Assembly: GCA_002937525.1 (NCBI GenBank)
Contig: PTKA01000104.1
Span: 1-6,025 of the forward strand
DNA: 6,025 nt
Direction: 5' to 3'
From: Alphaproteobacteria bacterium MarineAlpha10_Bin3
Lineage (GTDB): Bacteria; Pseudomonadota; Alphaproteobacteria; UBA8366; GCA-2717185
The translations under genes were made by a program, and so were the position numbers. The notes below the pieces were generated by a model. It was given only the letters and a program-made list of their open reading frames with translations. It did not search any database and was not told the DNA's origin. Below are positions 1 through 6,025 of the stretch, in pieces. Positions within the stretch are counted from its first letter, which is position 1; every line of letters begins with the position of its first letter.

Positions 1-1
1 C

Positions 2-691
2 GACGGCACCGAAATCTTCCTGGTCGAAGGCGATTCCGCCGGTGGCTCCGCCAAGCAGGCGCGCATCCGCGAAACCCAGGCGATCCTGCCCTTGCGCGGC
101 AAGATCCTCAACGTCGCCAGCGCATCAGTCGAAAAACTCGCCGGCAATCAGGAGCTGCGCGACCTAATACAGGCGCTCGGCTGTGGCACGCGGAGCGACT
201 TTGACCTCGACAAGCTGCGTTATGAGCGCGTCATCATCATGACCGACGCCGATGTCGACGGCGCGCATATCGCCGCCCTCTTGATGACCTTTTTCTACCG
301 GGAGACGCCGGGGCTGGTCGAAGGCGGCCGGCTATACATCGCCCAACCGCCCCTGTACCGGCTGACCCAGGGTGCCAAATCCGCCTATGCCCGCGATGAC
401 GAACATCGCGAAGCCCTGATCAAGTCCACTTTTCGCGGCAAGGGAAAAATCGAGGTCAGCCGTTTCAAGGGGCTCGGCGAAATGCCACCGGCGCAGTTAC
501 GCGAAACCACGATGGACCCGAAGAAACGCACTTTGCTCCGGGTTGAAATTCCCAACAAAGACAATCCGGATCAGGCCGCGGCGGCGCGCGACACGGCCAA
601 ATTCGTGGAAGCGCTGATGGGCCGCAAGCCGGAAAGCCGCTTTGCCTTCATCCAGAAAAACGCCCGCTTCGTGCGGGACCTCGACGTCTGA
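2..691 (+). CDS. parE: DNA topoisomerase IV subunit B, C-terminal part (5' end outside window)
   Basis: ATPase subunit of topoisomerase IV, which with ParC decatenates daughter chromosomes. About 229 codons are visible, read in the frame starting at base 2; the gene enters from the left edge and ends with TGA at 689-691. The Toprim domain is clear: [13 protein letters not shown] begins at base 26 (catalytic Glu), and the metal-binding motif TDADVDGAH lies at 242-268. It is followed by the [10 protein letters not shown] and RFKGLGEM...[14 protein letters not shown] segments and the end typical of the family ([28 protein letters not shown]). The large insertion found in the C-terminal half of many proteobacterial GyrB proteins is absent, and the [10 protein letters not shown] and YARDDEHRE stretches resemble alphaproteobacterial ParE, so ParE is preferred over GyrB. 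A TTG at 92 is internal and not a start. The gene converges on the peroxiredoxin gene with 12 bases between the stops. Confidence 0.95.
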   Translation, partial: DGTEIFLVEGDSAGGSAKQARIRETQAILPLRGKILNVASASVEKLAGNQELRDLIQALGCGTRSDFDLDKLRYERVIIMTDADVDGAHIAALLMTFFYRETPGLVEGGRLYIAQPPLYRLTQGAKSAYARDDEHREALIKSTFRGKGKIEVSRFKGLGEMPPAQLRETTMDPKKRTLLRVEIPNKDNPDQAAAARDTAKFVEALMGRKPESRFAFIQKNARFVRDLDV

Positions 692-692
692 T

Positions 693-717
693 CGGAAACC
701 CGGTTACGGAATTTCCG
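693..717. terminator. Possible hairpin shared by the convergent parE and peroxiredoxin ends
   Basis: CGGAAA (693-698) and TTTCCG (712-717) are perfect inverted repeats. Inside them CCG (700-702) can pair with CGG (707-709) around a GTTA loop, giving 6 bp plus 3 bp separated by a small internal loop. It lies just after the parE stop and includes the peroxiredoxin stop codon. There is no T-tract on either side, so it is not a classical intrinsic terminator. It may mark transcript ends or be chance. Confidence 0.25.
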
Positions 718-1150
718 CCAGCGCCGCCGCCGGGTGTCCTTCGGCGTCGGATACTTCATAGGCGTTGACCACCAGACCGTCGGTTCCGACCAGCACGCTG
801 ATCCGCGACGGCCGTTCCTGATCGGCGCTTTGCGCGGCACCGTACGCCATTGCCACGGCGCGGTCCGCGTCGCGCAGCAGTTCGGCCGTCAGCCCGACTT
901 CGTCGCGCCAGGTTTTCAGATCGTCCGCCGGGCTGAAGGTAATGCCCAGCACGACCGCGTTCTTGTCAGCATAGTCTTGGGTTCGATCACGGAACCCGTT
1001 TGCCTGCTTGGTTCAATTATTGCCAAAAGCGCGCGGAAAGAACCACAGCAGCACCTGTCGCCCCGCATAATCGGCGAGACTGACCTGCTTGCCATCCTGG
1101 TTGGCCAAGGTGAAGGCGGCCGCCCGGCTGCCAATTTCTGGTAGGGCCAT
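704..1150 (-). CDS. Peroxiredoxin (AhpC/TSA, BCP/PrxQ-like) with in-frame UGA at the peroxidatic position: probable selenoprotein
   Basis: Peroxiredoxins reduce H2O2 and organic hydroperoxides with a peroxidatic Cys in a thioredoxin fold. From ATG at 1150 the frame gives 148 codons ending in TAA at 704-706, a normal length for small PrxQ-like enzymes. The only interruption is TGA at 1013-1015, codon 46. Residues before it (LANQDGKQVSLADYAGRQVLLWFFPRA, about 15-41) are the usual N-terminal strands. Residues after it (TKQANGFRD 47-55, VVLGITFSPADDLKTWRDE 66-84, RISVLVGTDGLV 116-127) continue the family without a frame change. The UGA aligns with the catalytic Cys of PxxxTxxC. R116 probably supplies the conserved active-site Arg. 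No Cys occurs anywhere, and the PrxQ resolving Cys position (+5) is N51. The usual Thr three residues before the catalytic position is G43. The start is supported by a good AGAGGA site. A SECIS-like hairpin follows the UGA. The alternative is a pseudogene with a nonsense mutation. A fragment starting at GTG 952 would lack the active site and is an unlikely real product. Confidence 0.85.
979..1012 (-). promoter_or_regulatory. Candidate bacterial SECIS element downstream of UGA
   Basis: On the peroxiredoxin mRNA, 15 nt after the UGA, GGGUUC (997-992) pairs perfectly with GAACCC (984-979) around a 7-nt loop CGUGAUC (991-985). The apical loop starts 21 nt after the UGA and has G as its second base. 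The published bacterial SECIS model asks for a short stem-loop inside the coding region, an apical loop roughly 16-37 nt after UGA, and at least one G in the first two loop bases; this fits all three. An alternative fold bulges one C and adds two pairs (CG/CG), leaving a UGAU tetraloop. That would recall the bulged upper stem of the E. coli fdhF element. SelB would bind here to deliver Sec-tRNA. The fold was worked out by hand and energies were not computed. Confidence 0.7.
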
Positions 1151-1154
1151 ATCG

Positions 1155-1160
1155 TCCTCT
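1155..1160 (-). promoter_or_regulatory. Shine-Dalgarno site of the peroxiredoxin
   Basis: AGAGGA lies four bases upstream of the ATG at 1148-1150. It decides the start of the full-length reading frame through the UGA, since a strong ribosome site here makes sense only if the N-terminal 45 codons are translated. No comparable site was looked for upstream of the GTG at 952. Confidence 0.7.
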
Positions 1161-1168
1161 TTTTCGTG

Positions 1169-1197
1169 ATTGCATCGAAACAATGAGAAGGGTGCAA
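1169..1197 (-). promoter_or_regulatory. Weak candidate promoter before the peroxiredoxin
   Basis: TTGCAC (1197-1192) and TGCAAT (1174-1169) are separated by 17 bases, each matching four of six sigma-70 consensus positions. It lies in the 78-base gap between the MDR dehydrogenase and the peroxiredoxin and could give the peroxiredoxin its own transcript. The match is poor enough to arise by chance; read-through from upstream is equally possible. Confidence 0.2.
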
Positions 1198-1228
1198 CCC
1201 TACCATCTCCGCCGCGAAGAAAAAACGA

Positions 1229-2164
1229 TCAATCCAGCACCACCACGGCCTTGCCGGTGATTTCCCGGTTGAACAGGCGTTCGGCCAGACCGCCGAGCCC
1301 GGCAAGATCGTCTTGCGCATCGATATGCACGTCGAGCTTTCCGGCGGCAAGCAAATCGAGGAGCACGCGCAACCCATTGCGCGCCGGCCGGCGGCCGAAT
1401 TCAGTGAACAGATAGAGCCCGTAATAACGCGACCGGCCGGTCCTGAAAAACGCGCCGACATCGATCGTCGCCGTTCCGCCGGCGGAGATGCCGAAATTCA
1501 CCAGCACGCCGTCCCGCCCGACCTGTTGCAGGCAATCGGCCAGCACCTGCCCGCCGACCGAATCAAGAATACAATGATAGGGCGCGTTCACCGCCGCAAC
1601 GGCGCCGGCCTCCCCGACCACGACATGGTCGGCGCCGGCATCGGTGACCGCGGCGCGCGATTCTTCGCGCCGGATCAACGCTGTCACGCTGGCGCCCGAT
1701 AGTTTGGCCAGTTGAATGGCGAACAGCCCGACGCCGCCCGAAGCACCGGTCACCAGCACACGCCGGCCAACCAGTTGCCCGCCTTGCTCCAACGCATAGA
1801 GCGCGGTCAACCCGGCGACCGGCAGCGTCGCCGCCTCGGCAAAGGAAACGCCGTCGGGCAACGGCGCCATCCAGGCCGTGTCCACGGCGGCGTATTCGGC
1901 CCAGGCGCCGGCGTTTTTCACCCCGACGATGCGTGTGCCGACGGCAGCGCCCGACCCGTCCGCCGCCGCCTCGGCGACGATTCCAGCCACGTCCCAGCCC
2001 AGCAGCGTCCCCGGATCGCTGCGCCGCGCTCGCTTGACCTCGCCAAGATTGAGCGATATCGCCTTCACCCGTACCAAGGCCTGGCTCGACAGGGCGACCG
2101 GATCCGGTGTTTCGGTCAGCGTCAGGTGACCCGGCGCGCCAGGATCGACCAATACCGCTTTCAT
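1229..2164 (-). CDS. Zinc-independent MDR-family oxidoreductase (NADPH:quinone oxidoreductase-like)
   Basis: A complete 311-residue medium-chain dehydrogenase/reductase of the quinone oxidoreductase branch, which uses NADPH to reduce quinones or activated alkenes and enones. The N-terminal GroES-like part shows the LNLGEVKRAR segment (38-47) and GWDVAG (56-61) where zinc alcohol dehydrogenases have GHE. I see neither catalytic nor structural zinc ligands. The Rossmann part carries the dinucleotide motif VLVTGASGGVG (136-146), followed by AIQLAK and the GADHVV segment (178-183). It ends GKAVVVLD with TGA at 1229-1231. Translation starts at ATG 2164, four bases after the upstream monooxygenase stop (TGA-TAAA-ATG). 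There is no strong Shine-Dalgarno site, so reinitiation or coupling is likely. The substrate cannot be told. The neighbouring flavin monooxygenase suggests a shared redox role, but this is inference. Confidence 0.9.
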   Translation of the reverse strand: MKAVLVDPGAPGHLTLTETPDPVALSSQALVRVKAISLNLGEVKRARRSDPGTLLGWDVAGIVAEAAADGSGAAVGTRIVGVKNAGAWAEYAAVDTAWMAPLPDGVSFAEAATLPVAGLTALYALEQGGQLVGRRVLVTGASGGVGLFAIQLAKLSGASVTALIRREESRAAVTDAGADHVVVGEAGAVAAVNAPYHCILDSVGGQVLADCLQQVGRDGVLVNFGISAGGTATIDVGAFFRTGRSRYYGLYLFTEFGRRPARNGLRVLLDLLAAGKLDVHIDAQDDLAGLGGLAERLFNREITGKAVVVLD

Positions 2165-2168
2165 TTTA

Positions 2169-3338
2169 TCAGTCCGCTGCTTCGGCGCGGTTCATTTTCG
2201 ACATCACATCGCCGGCGAACCATTCGAGTTGTTCAAGAATCACCGCTTCCGGCGTACCCATCGCGGATTGAACATTAACGATTTCCAGACCGGGAAATTT
2301 TTCCTCGGTCTGTTGCAGAAATTCAACGAACCCTTCCGGCGGACCGCAATACCAGGACCCGGCCTCGAAGGCTTCTTTCAAAGTCGGGATGCCGGATTTT
2401 CGGATGCCGCCGCGCCGGCCGATCGCTTCGATCTGTTCGGGCTTGAGCGGCCCCAGGAACCCGAGCGGCCCGAACATCTTGGCGTGTTCCTCGTAATAGG
2501 GCGTCGCCTCGCGGATCGCCTGTTCGCGGGTCGGCGCCAGATGATAGGTGATGCCAAGGCAGAGGTTTTCGCCCAGCTTGGTGTCGATGCCGGCGCGTTC
2601 ATGGGCGCGCTGGAAGGCGTGAATATTGCCTTCGGCCATCAGCGCCGAACCGCCGCCAACGATGCCCTTGATGCCATGCTTGACCATGAAGTCGAGCCCG
2701 CGGTCCTGTGCGCTGACCACCGGCTGCCAGCATTCCACCGGCAATTTCCAGGGTCGCGGCACTAAAGTCAGTTCGGATAGCTCATAGCCACGATAGGGCA
2801 GCTTGGGCGGCAATTCGTAATATTTCCCCTTATGGGAAAATTCCGCCTGATTGAACGCCTTGAACATGATATCGACCTGTTCCTCGAAGACGTCGCGGTT
2901 GGCCTCCTTGTCGATCAAAGGGCCGCCCAGGGTCTCCACCTCCCTTGTATGGTATCCGCGGCCGACGCCGAAAATGACCCGGCCCTTGGTCAGCCAGTCG
3001 GCCATCGCGTAATCCTCGGCCAGACGCAGCGGATGCCACATCGGCGTGATGTTGAAGCCGCAGCCGATCTTGAGAGTCTTGGTCATATGGGCCAGATGCA
3101 CGCCCATCATCAGATTGTTCGGGATACATTCATAGCCTTCGCGCTGGAAATGATGTTCGGCGAACCACAGCGTGCCGTAACCGCAATCGTCCATGACTTT
3201 CGCCATCGCTTCGCATTTGGCGAACACGCCGGCCAACTCCACGTCTGAATACCGCCGCTCATTCGCCGGCGTCGTATCCTGCCCCACTTCGCCAAGATCG
3301 ATATGCCCGGCGAACAACGATGAATATTTCTCGATCAT
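2169..3338 (-). CDS. LLM-class (luciferase-like) flavin-dependent monooxygenase
   Basis: A complete 389-residue protein of the bacterial luciferase/F420-reductase TIM-barrel superfamily, which oxidises organic substrates with reduced FMN or uses F420. Family marks are GYGTLWFAEHHF (residues 53-64), the LKIGCGFNITPMWHPLRLAEDYAMAD strand-helix segment (89-114), and LTKGRVIFGVGRGYHTRE (116-133) around the flavin-binding region. These are followed by EANRDVFEEQVDIMFKAF and, near the C-terminus, the SWYCGPPEGFVEFLQQTEE segment typical of LLM oxidoreductases. It starts at ATG 3338 with GGGAGA six bases upstream and ends with TGA at 2169-2171. The next gene starts four bases later, so the two are almost certainly cotranscribed. 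The cofactor (FMN or F420) and substrate cannot be assigned; similar proteins are often annotated as alkanal or long-chain alkane monooxygenase-like. Confidence 0.92.
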   Translation of the reverse strand: MIEKYSSLFAGHIDLGEVGQDTTPANERRYSDVELAGVFAKCEAMAKVMDDCGYGTLWFAEHHFQREGYECIPNNLMMGVHLAHMTKTLKIGCGFNITPMWHPLRLAEDYAMADWLTKGRVIFGVGRGYHTREVETLGGPLIDKEANRDVFEEQVDIMFKAFNQAEFSHKGKYYELPPKLPYRGYELSELTLVPRPWKLPVECWQPVVSAQDRGLDFMVKHGIKGIVGGGSALMAEGNIHAFQRAHERAGIDTKLGENLCLGITYHLAPTREQAIREATPYYEEHAKMFGPLGFLGPLKPEQIEAIGRRGGIRKSGIPTLKEAFEAGSWYCGPPEGFVEFLQQTEEKFPGLEIVNVQSAMGTPEAVILEQLEWFAGDVMSKMNRAEAAD

Positions 3339-3344
3339 GCCAAT

Positions 3345-3350
3345 TCTCCC
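3345..3350 (-). promoter_or_regulatory. Shine-Dalgarno site of the LLM monooxygenase
   Basis: GGGAGA ends six bases before the ATG at 3336-3338, which fixes the start. No alternative upstream start with a better site was seen. Confidence 0.65.
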
Positions 3351-3364
3351 ATTTCGGCCTGCAT

Positions 3365-3392
3365 CCTATAGCGTCGGCGGCGTGGCGGGCAA
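3365..3392 (-). promoter_or_regulatory. Weak candidate promoter before the LLM monooxygenase
   Basis: TTGCCC (3392-3387) and TATAGG (3370-3365) are 16 bases apart, each with four of six sigma-70 matches. They lie in the 65-base gap after the protease stop. If real, this would separate the monooxygenase-dehydrogenase pair (and perhaps the peroxiredoxin) from the gatAB-protease transcript. The match is marginal. Confidence 0.25.
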
Positions 3393-3403
3393 ATCGGCCC
3401 GGC

Positions 3404-4434
3404 TCACGACCCTTTGTCCCGTAATTTTTCGTGTTTTTTGGCAGCGAGATTTTTCGCAAACCGGCTCAAATATTTGGCGATGAGCGCCGATATTCGTTCC
3501 GCCGTGTTTATTGGAATGGTCACGATCAGGTTGGCCCGCCTTTGGGGATCGAAGCGGCCGACATGGTCCCGCCCCTTGAAATTCGCGCCCTTGACGACAA
3601 ACCCCTTGAAGACGCCGACGGCGAGTTTCCGGCCATCGGCATGGGAGGCGACAAGAACGCCGCCCGATGCGCCGTCGATGGCGTCGCCATCGGTCAACAG
3701 ATACCCGGCACCCTGTTTGCGGGCCCAAAGGTTCTCACGATACATCAGATCGCCGGATCGCGGCACCACCACCTTGACCGAGCGTGCAATGCGGATACGC
3801 GGTTTCCCGGTTCTGCTTTTGTCGCTGCGCGCCGAAAACGCCACCAGATCCAGTTTCCTGAACGTCCCGTTGTCCAGATTTTGAACTATTTTTTGCGGCG
3901 ATAAAACGACCCATGCCAGTTCGGTCCGGGCAATATACGCACCATCCGTGCCGGTCCTTGCCGGCACGATCACCAGTGCGAGATCTTTGAAATAATCCTT
4001 GCGCCGTTTATCCTTGCCGAACGAAAAAAACGGATCGTCGAATAAAGGCAAGATCGTACTGGCGTCGATGGCGCCGGCTTTTCGCTTGATGCTGGCCGCC
4101 AGATACCGGCATCCGGGGACGATGTTATCCTTGGTCCGGTTATATAAAACATGCAGGTTGGTGAGAAGAACATTGAACCGTTCATGCCGTAAAGCGGTGG
4201 GTGGCCGCATCAACCACCCGGTCCCGACGGTGGAATAGATCAGGCTTCTGGTAAAAGTATTGACGCATTCGATCGATCCGACGGCATTGCCGTATGCTCA
4301 CTGGACCAGTCCAGTTCAACGCGGTCGTCGTCGGCCACCCCGCCGGTCGAACCGAATATCTTGGCGGCGGCTGGCGCGGACACGAACAGCAGCAAACAGA
4401 GCGCTGCCGGCGCGGCGTTTAGGTGCCGTATCAC
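3404..4434 (-). pseudogene. Secreted trypsin/HtrA-like serine protease, frame broken near the 5' end
   Basis: Two frames together make one S1-type protease of about 340 residues. The first frame (4434 to stop TGA at 4240-4242) encodes a signal peptide: [20 protein letters not shown] followed by PAAA-KIFG, with likely cleavage after AAA. The second frame is open from just after TGA 4298-4300 down to TGA 3404-3406. It carries AVGSIECVN and STVGTGWL, then the His motif TNLHV (codon 4151-4153), the Asp motif KDLALVIV (codon 3983-3985) and the Ser motif DAIDGASGGVLV (codon 3665-3667). The triad is therefore intact. The switch lies between about 4300 and 4243 and equals one lost base (or two gained), with no slippery heptamer seen. 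The first in-frame start of the second frame alone is TTG 4213, which would lack the signal peptide and the first strands. The GTG start overlaps the gatB stop as GTGA, indicating translational coupling. This is either a true frameshift or a sequence error. The cleaved substrate is unknown. Confidence 0.75.
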
Positions 4435-5864
4435 CCCGCCAGCTTCTCGCGCAGCAACTGGTTGACCAGTTGCGGGTTGGCCTTGCCCTGGCTGGCCTGC
4501 ATGATCTGGCCCATGAACCAGCCGAGCAACTTGTTGTTGCCGGCGCGGTAATCGGCGACCCGTTCGGGATTGTCCGTCATCACCTTGGCGACCGCCGCTT
4601 CCAGCGCGCCGCTGTCGCTGACTTGTTCCAGTCCCCTTTCCTTGACGATGGCAGCGGCGGGTTTGCCGCTATCGAACATATCGGACAGCACGTCCTTGGC
4701 GATGGAGTTGGAAATCGTGCCATCGGCGATCAGATCGATCAGTCCGCCCAGCGCGTCGGCGGCAACTGGCGAGCACGCCAGTGCATTGCCGGTCCGGTTG
4801 AGCTGCGCCGGCATTTCGGAGATTACCCAGTTCGCGGCCAGCTTCGCATCGCGGCCATCGGCCACGGCCTCGAAATAATCCGCCGTCTCGCGGTCCGCGA
4901 CCAGGAGGCTGGAATCGTACGACGACAGGCCGTGGTCCGCCATGAAGCGTTGCTTGCGGGCATCGGGCAGTTCCGGCAATGTGTCGCGCAATTCATCGAC
5001 ATAGGATTGATCGAGGTTGAGCGGCAGCAGGTCGGGATCGGAAAAATAGCGGTAATCCTGCTCGTCTTCCTTGCTGCGCATCGAGCGGGTCTCGCCGGAA
5101 TCGGGATCGTAAAGCCGGGTTTCCTGGGCGACTTTTCCGCCCGCCTCGATTACCGCGATCTGCCGCGCGGCCTCGTACTCGATGGCGTCGCGCATGAAGC
5201 GGATCGAATTCAGGTTCTTGATTTCGCAGCGCAGGCCCAGCGATGCCCCCGGCCGGCGCACCGAAACATTGGCGTCGCAGCGCAGCGAGCCTTCCTGCAT
5301 ATTGCCGTCGCACGACCCGATCGTGCGCAGGATCGCGCGCAATTTGGTGACATAGGCAGCCGCTTCCGCCGCCGAGCGCATATCGGGCTTGGAGACGATT
5401 TCCATCAATGCCACGCCGGATCGGTTCAGATCGATATAGCTTTTATTGGGATGCTGATCGTGCAGCGACTTGCCGGCGTCCTGTTCAAGATGCAGCCGCT
5501 CGATCCCCACCGTCCTGGTGCCGCCATCGGCCAGCTCGATGGTCAATTCGCCTTCGCCGACAATCGGCAACTCGTATTGCGATATCTGATAGCCTTGCGG
5601 CATGTCGGGATAGAAGTAATTCTTGCGCGCGAACACCGAATGCAGATTGATTACAGCGCCCAGCGCCAGCCCGGTGCGCACCGCGTGGCGCACCACCGCG
5701 CCGTTCAGCACCGGCAGCATGCCGGGCATGCCGGCGTCGACCAGGCTGACCTGGGCGTTCGGTTGCGCGCCGAACGCGGTCGCCGCACCGGAAAACAGCT
5801 TCGCCTTGACCGTGATCTGGGCATGGACTTCCAGACCGATGACAATCTCCCAATCGCCCGCCAT
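4431..5864 (-). CDS. gatB: Aspartyl/glutamyl-tRNA(Asn/Gln) amidotransferase subunit B
   Basis: GatB, the tRNA-binding kinase subunit of the GatCAB complex, which phosphorylates Glu-tRNA(Gln) or Asp-tRNA(Asn) and converts it to Gln-tRNA(Gln) or Asn-tRNA(Asn) in organisms lacking the direct synthetase. It is complete with 477 residues, the usual family length. Diagnostic segments are [12 protein letters not shown] (5-16), the [11 protein letters not shown] region, [72 protein letters not shown] and [13 protein letters not shown]. The C-terminal GatB/YqeY-type domain ends [24 protein letters not shown]. The start at ATG 5864 is supported by AAGGGGG (5871-5877) six bases upstream, inside the end of gatA, and by the one-base spacing from the gatA stop. 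Its stop overlaps the protease start. Reads on the opposite strand here are shadows. Confidence 0.98.
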   Translation of the reverse strand: MAGDWEIVIGLEVHAQITVKAKLFSGAATAFGAQPNAQVSLVDAGMPGMLPVLNGAVVRHAVRTGLALGAVINLHSVFARKNYFYPDMPQGYQISQYELPIVGEGELTIELADGGTRTVGIERLHLEQDAGKSLHDQHPNKSYIDLNRSGVALMEIVSKPDMRSAAEAAAYVTKLRAILRTIGSCDGNMQEGSLRCDANVSVRRPGASLGLRCEIKNLNSIRFMRDAIEYEAARQIAVIEAGGKVAQETRLYDPDSGETRSMRSKEDEQDYRYFSDPDLLPLNLDQSYVDELRDTLPELPDARKQRFMADHGLSSYDSSLLVADRETADYFEAVADGRDAKLAANWVISEMPAQLNRTGNALACSPVAADALGGLIDLIADGTISNSIAKDVLSDMFDSGKPAAAIVKERGLEQVSDSGALEAAVAKVMTDNPERVADYRAGNNKLLGWFMGQIMQASQGKANPQLVNQLLREKLAG

Positions 5865-5865
5865 C

Positions 5866-6025
5866 CTATGCCCCCTTAGCCATCAGCGCCGGCCGGGCAT
5901 CGAAGCCTGCGGCGTCTTCCAGCACGCCGGCGACGCGAAACAGGGTTTCCTCGTCGAACGGGCGGCCGATAAGATGCAATCCCAGCGGCAGGCCCTCGGC
6001 CGAAAGCCCGGCCGGCACCGATATC
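5866..6025 (-). CDS. gatA: Aspartyl/glutamyl-tRNA amidotransferase subunit A, C-terminal end (5' part outside window)
   Basis: Only the last 52 codons are visible, reading [20 protein letters not shown] and then [18 protein letters not shown], with TAG at 5866-5868. The SVPAGLS...[14 protein letters not shown] pattern is the signature end of amidase-fold GatA, the glutaminase subunit that supplies ammonia to GatB. The gene continues beyond the right edge. It precedes gatB by a single base, the standard gatAB (often gatCAB) operon order, so the two are cotranscribed and probably translationally coupled. Confidence 0.93.
   Translation of the reverse strand, partial: ISVPAGLSAEGLPLGLHLIGRPFDEETLFRVAGVLEDAAGFDARPALMAKGA

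Noticed and set aside
704..952. Separate 82-residue protein starting at GTG 952
   Set aside because: It begins in the middle of the peroxiredoxin fold (VLGITF strand). The same frame extends upstream through one TGA to an ATG with a good ribosome site, so it is the C-terminal part of one gene.
1189..1201. AGGGT/ACCCT inverted repeat between the MDR gene and Prx as a terminator
   Set aside because: Only 5 bp with a 3-base loop and no T-tract following on the minus strand.
916..1461. Long minus-strand open frame of 181 residues spanning the MDR end and Prx start
   Set aside because: Out of frame with both recognised proteins, Arg/Pro/Ser-rich composition and no family resemblance: a shadow of high-GC coding sequence.
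1712..2278. Plus-strand open frame opposite the MDR dehydrogenase
   Set aside because: Antisense shadow with low-complexity Arg/His/Pro composition, overlapping two convincing genes.
3386..3401. CGGGC/GCCCG inverted repeat after the protease stop as a terminator
   Set aside because: Five-bp stem with a 6-base loop and no U-run after it; expected by chance in such GC-rich sequence.
4240..4242. Second possible Sec codon (TGA) ending the first protease frame
   Set aside because: Reading through gives no protease-like sequence in that frame, while the neighbouring frame does. This is a frame shift, not a Sec codon.
4260..5879. 539-residue plus-strand open frame antisense to gatB
   Set aside because: It mirrors the well-conserved GatB frame; its His/Arg/Gln/Ile-rich translation is typical of the antisense of a high-GC gene and shows no domain.

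Overview
The window is GC-rich, tightly packed bacterial chromosome. The ParE and GatB sequences look alphaproteobacterial (perhaps a Rhodospirillales-like lineage or an uncultured relative). This is judged from remembered family sequence, not from a search. There is no sign of a mobile element, CRISPR array, tRNA or rRNA, and no gene-free stretch longer than about 80 bases.

Layout: the 3' part of parE (topoisomerase IV subunit B) runs rightward from the left edge to 691. Everything else runs leftward. Read in transcription order from the right edge these are: the end of gatA; gatB; a secreted trypsin/HtrA-like serine protease whose frame is broken near its 5' end; a luciferase-like (LLM) flavin monooxygenase; a zinc-free quinone-oxidoreductase-type MDR dehydrogenase; and a small peroxiredoxin that converges on parE with only 12 bases between the stops. 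Junctions are tight (gatA-gatB 1 base, gatB-protease a GTGA overlap, LLM-MDR 4 bases), so the leftward genes probably form one or two operons. The first part makes the tRNA-dependent amidotransferase. The last three genes are all redox enzymes.

The main discovery is the peroxiredoxin at 704-1150. A conventional gene caller sees only a C-terminal fragment starting at 952, because an in-frame TGA lies at 1013-1015. That TGA is codon 46 and falls exactly where peroxiredoxins carry the peroxidatic cysteine (FFPRAFGNN-U-TKQANGFRD against the usual FYPKxxTPG-C-TxxACGFRD). The frame is open and peroxiredoxin-like on both sides. Beginning 15 bases after the UGA, the mRNA can form a perfect 6-bp hairpin with a 7-nt loop whose second base is G, which matches the bacterial SECIS model. 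The rest of the protein contains no cysteine. The best reading is a selenocysteine-containing peroxiredoxin (selenoprotein), not a pseudogene. The Sec-insertion genes (selA, selB, selC, selD) are not in the window, so this depends on finding them elsewhere in the genome.

A second in-frame disruption, in the serine protease, is of a different kind. It is a one-base frame change with no recoding signal that I can see, and is probably a mutation or a sequence/assembly error.
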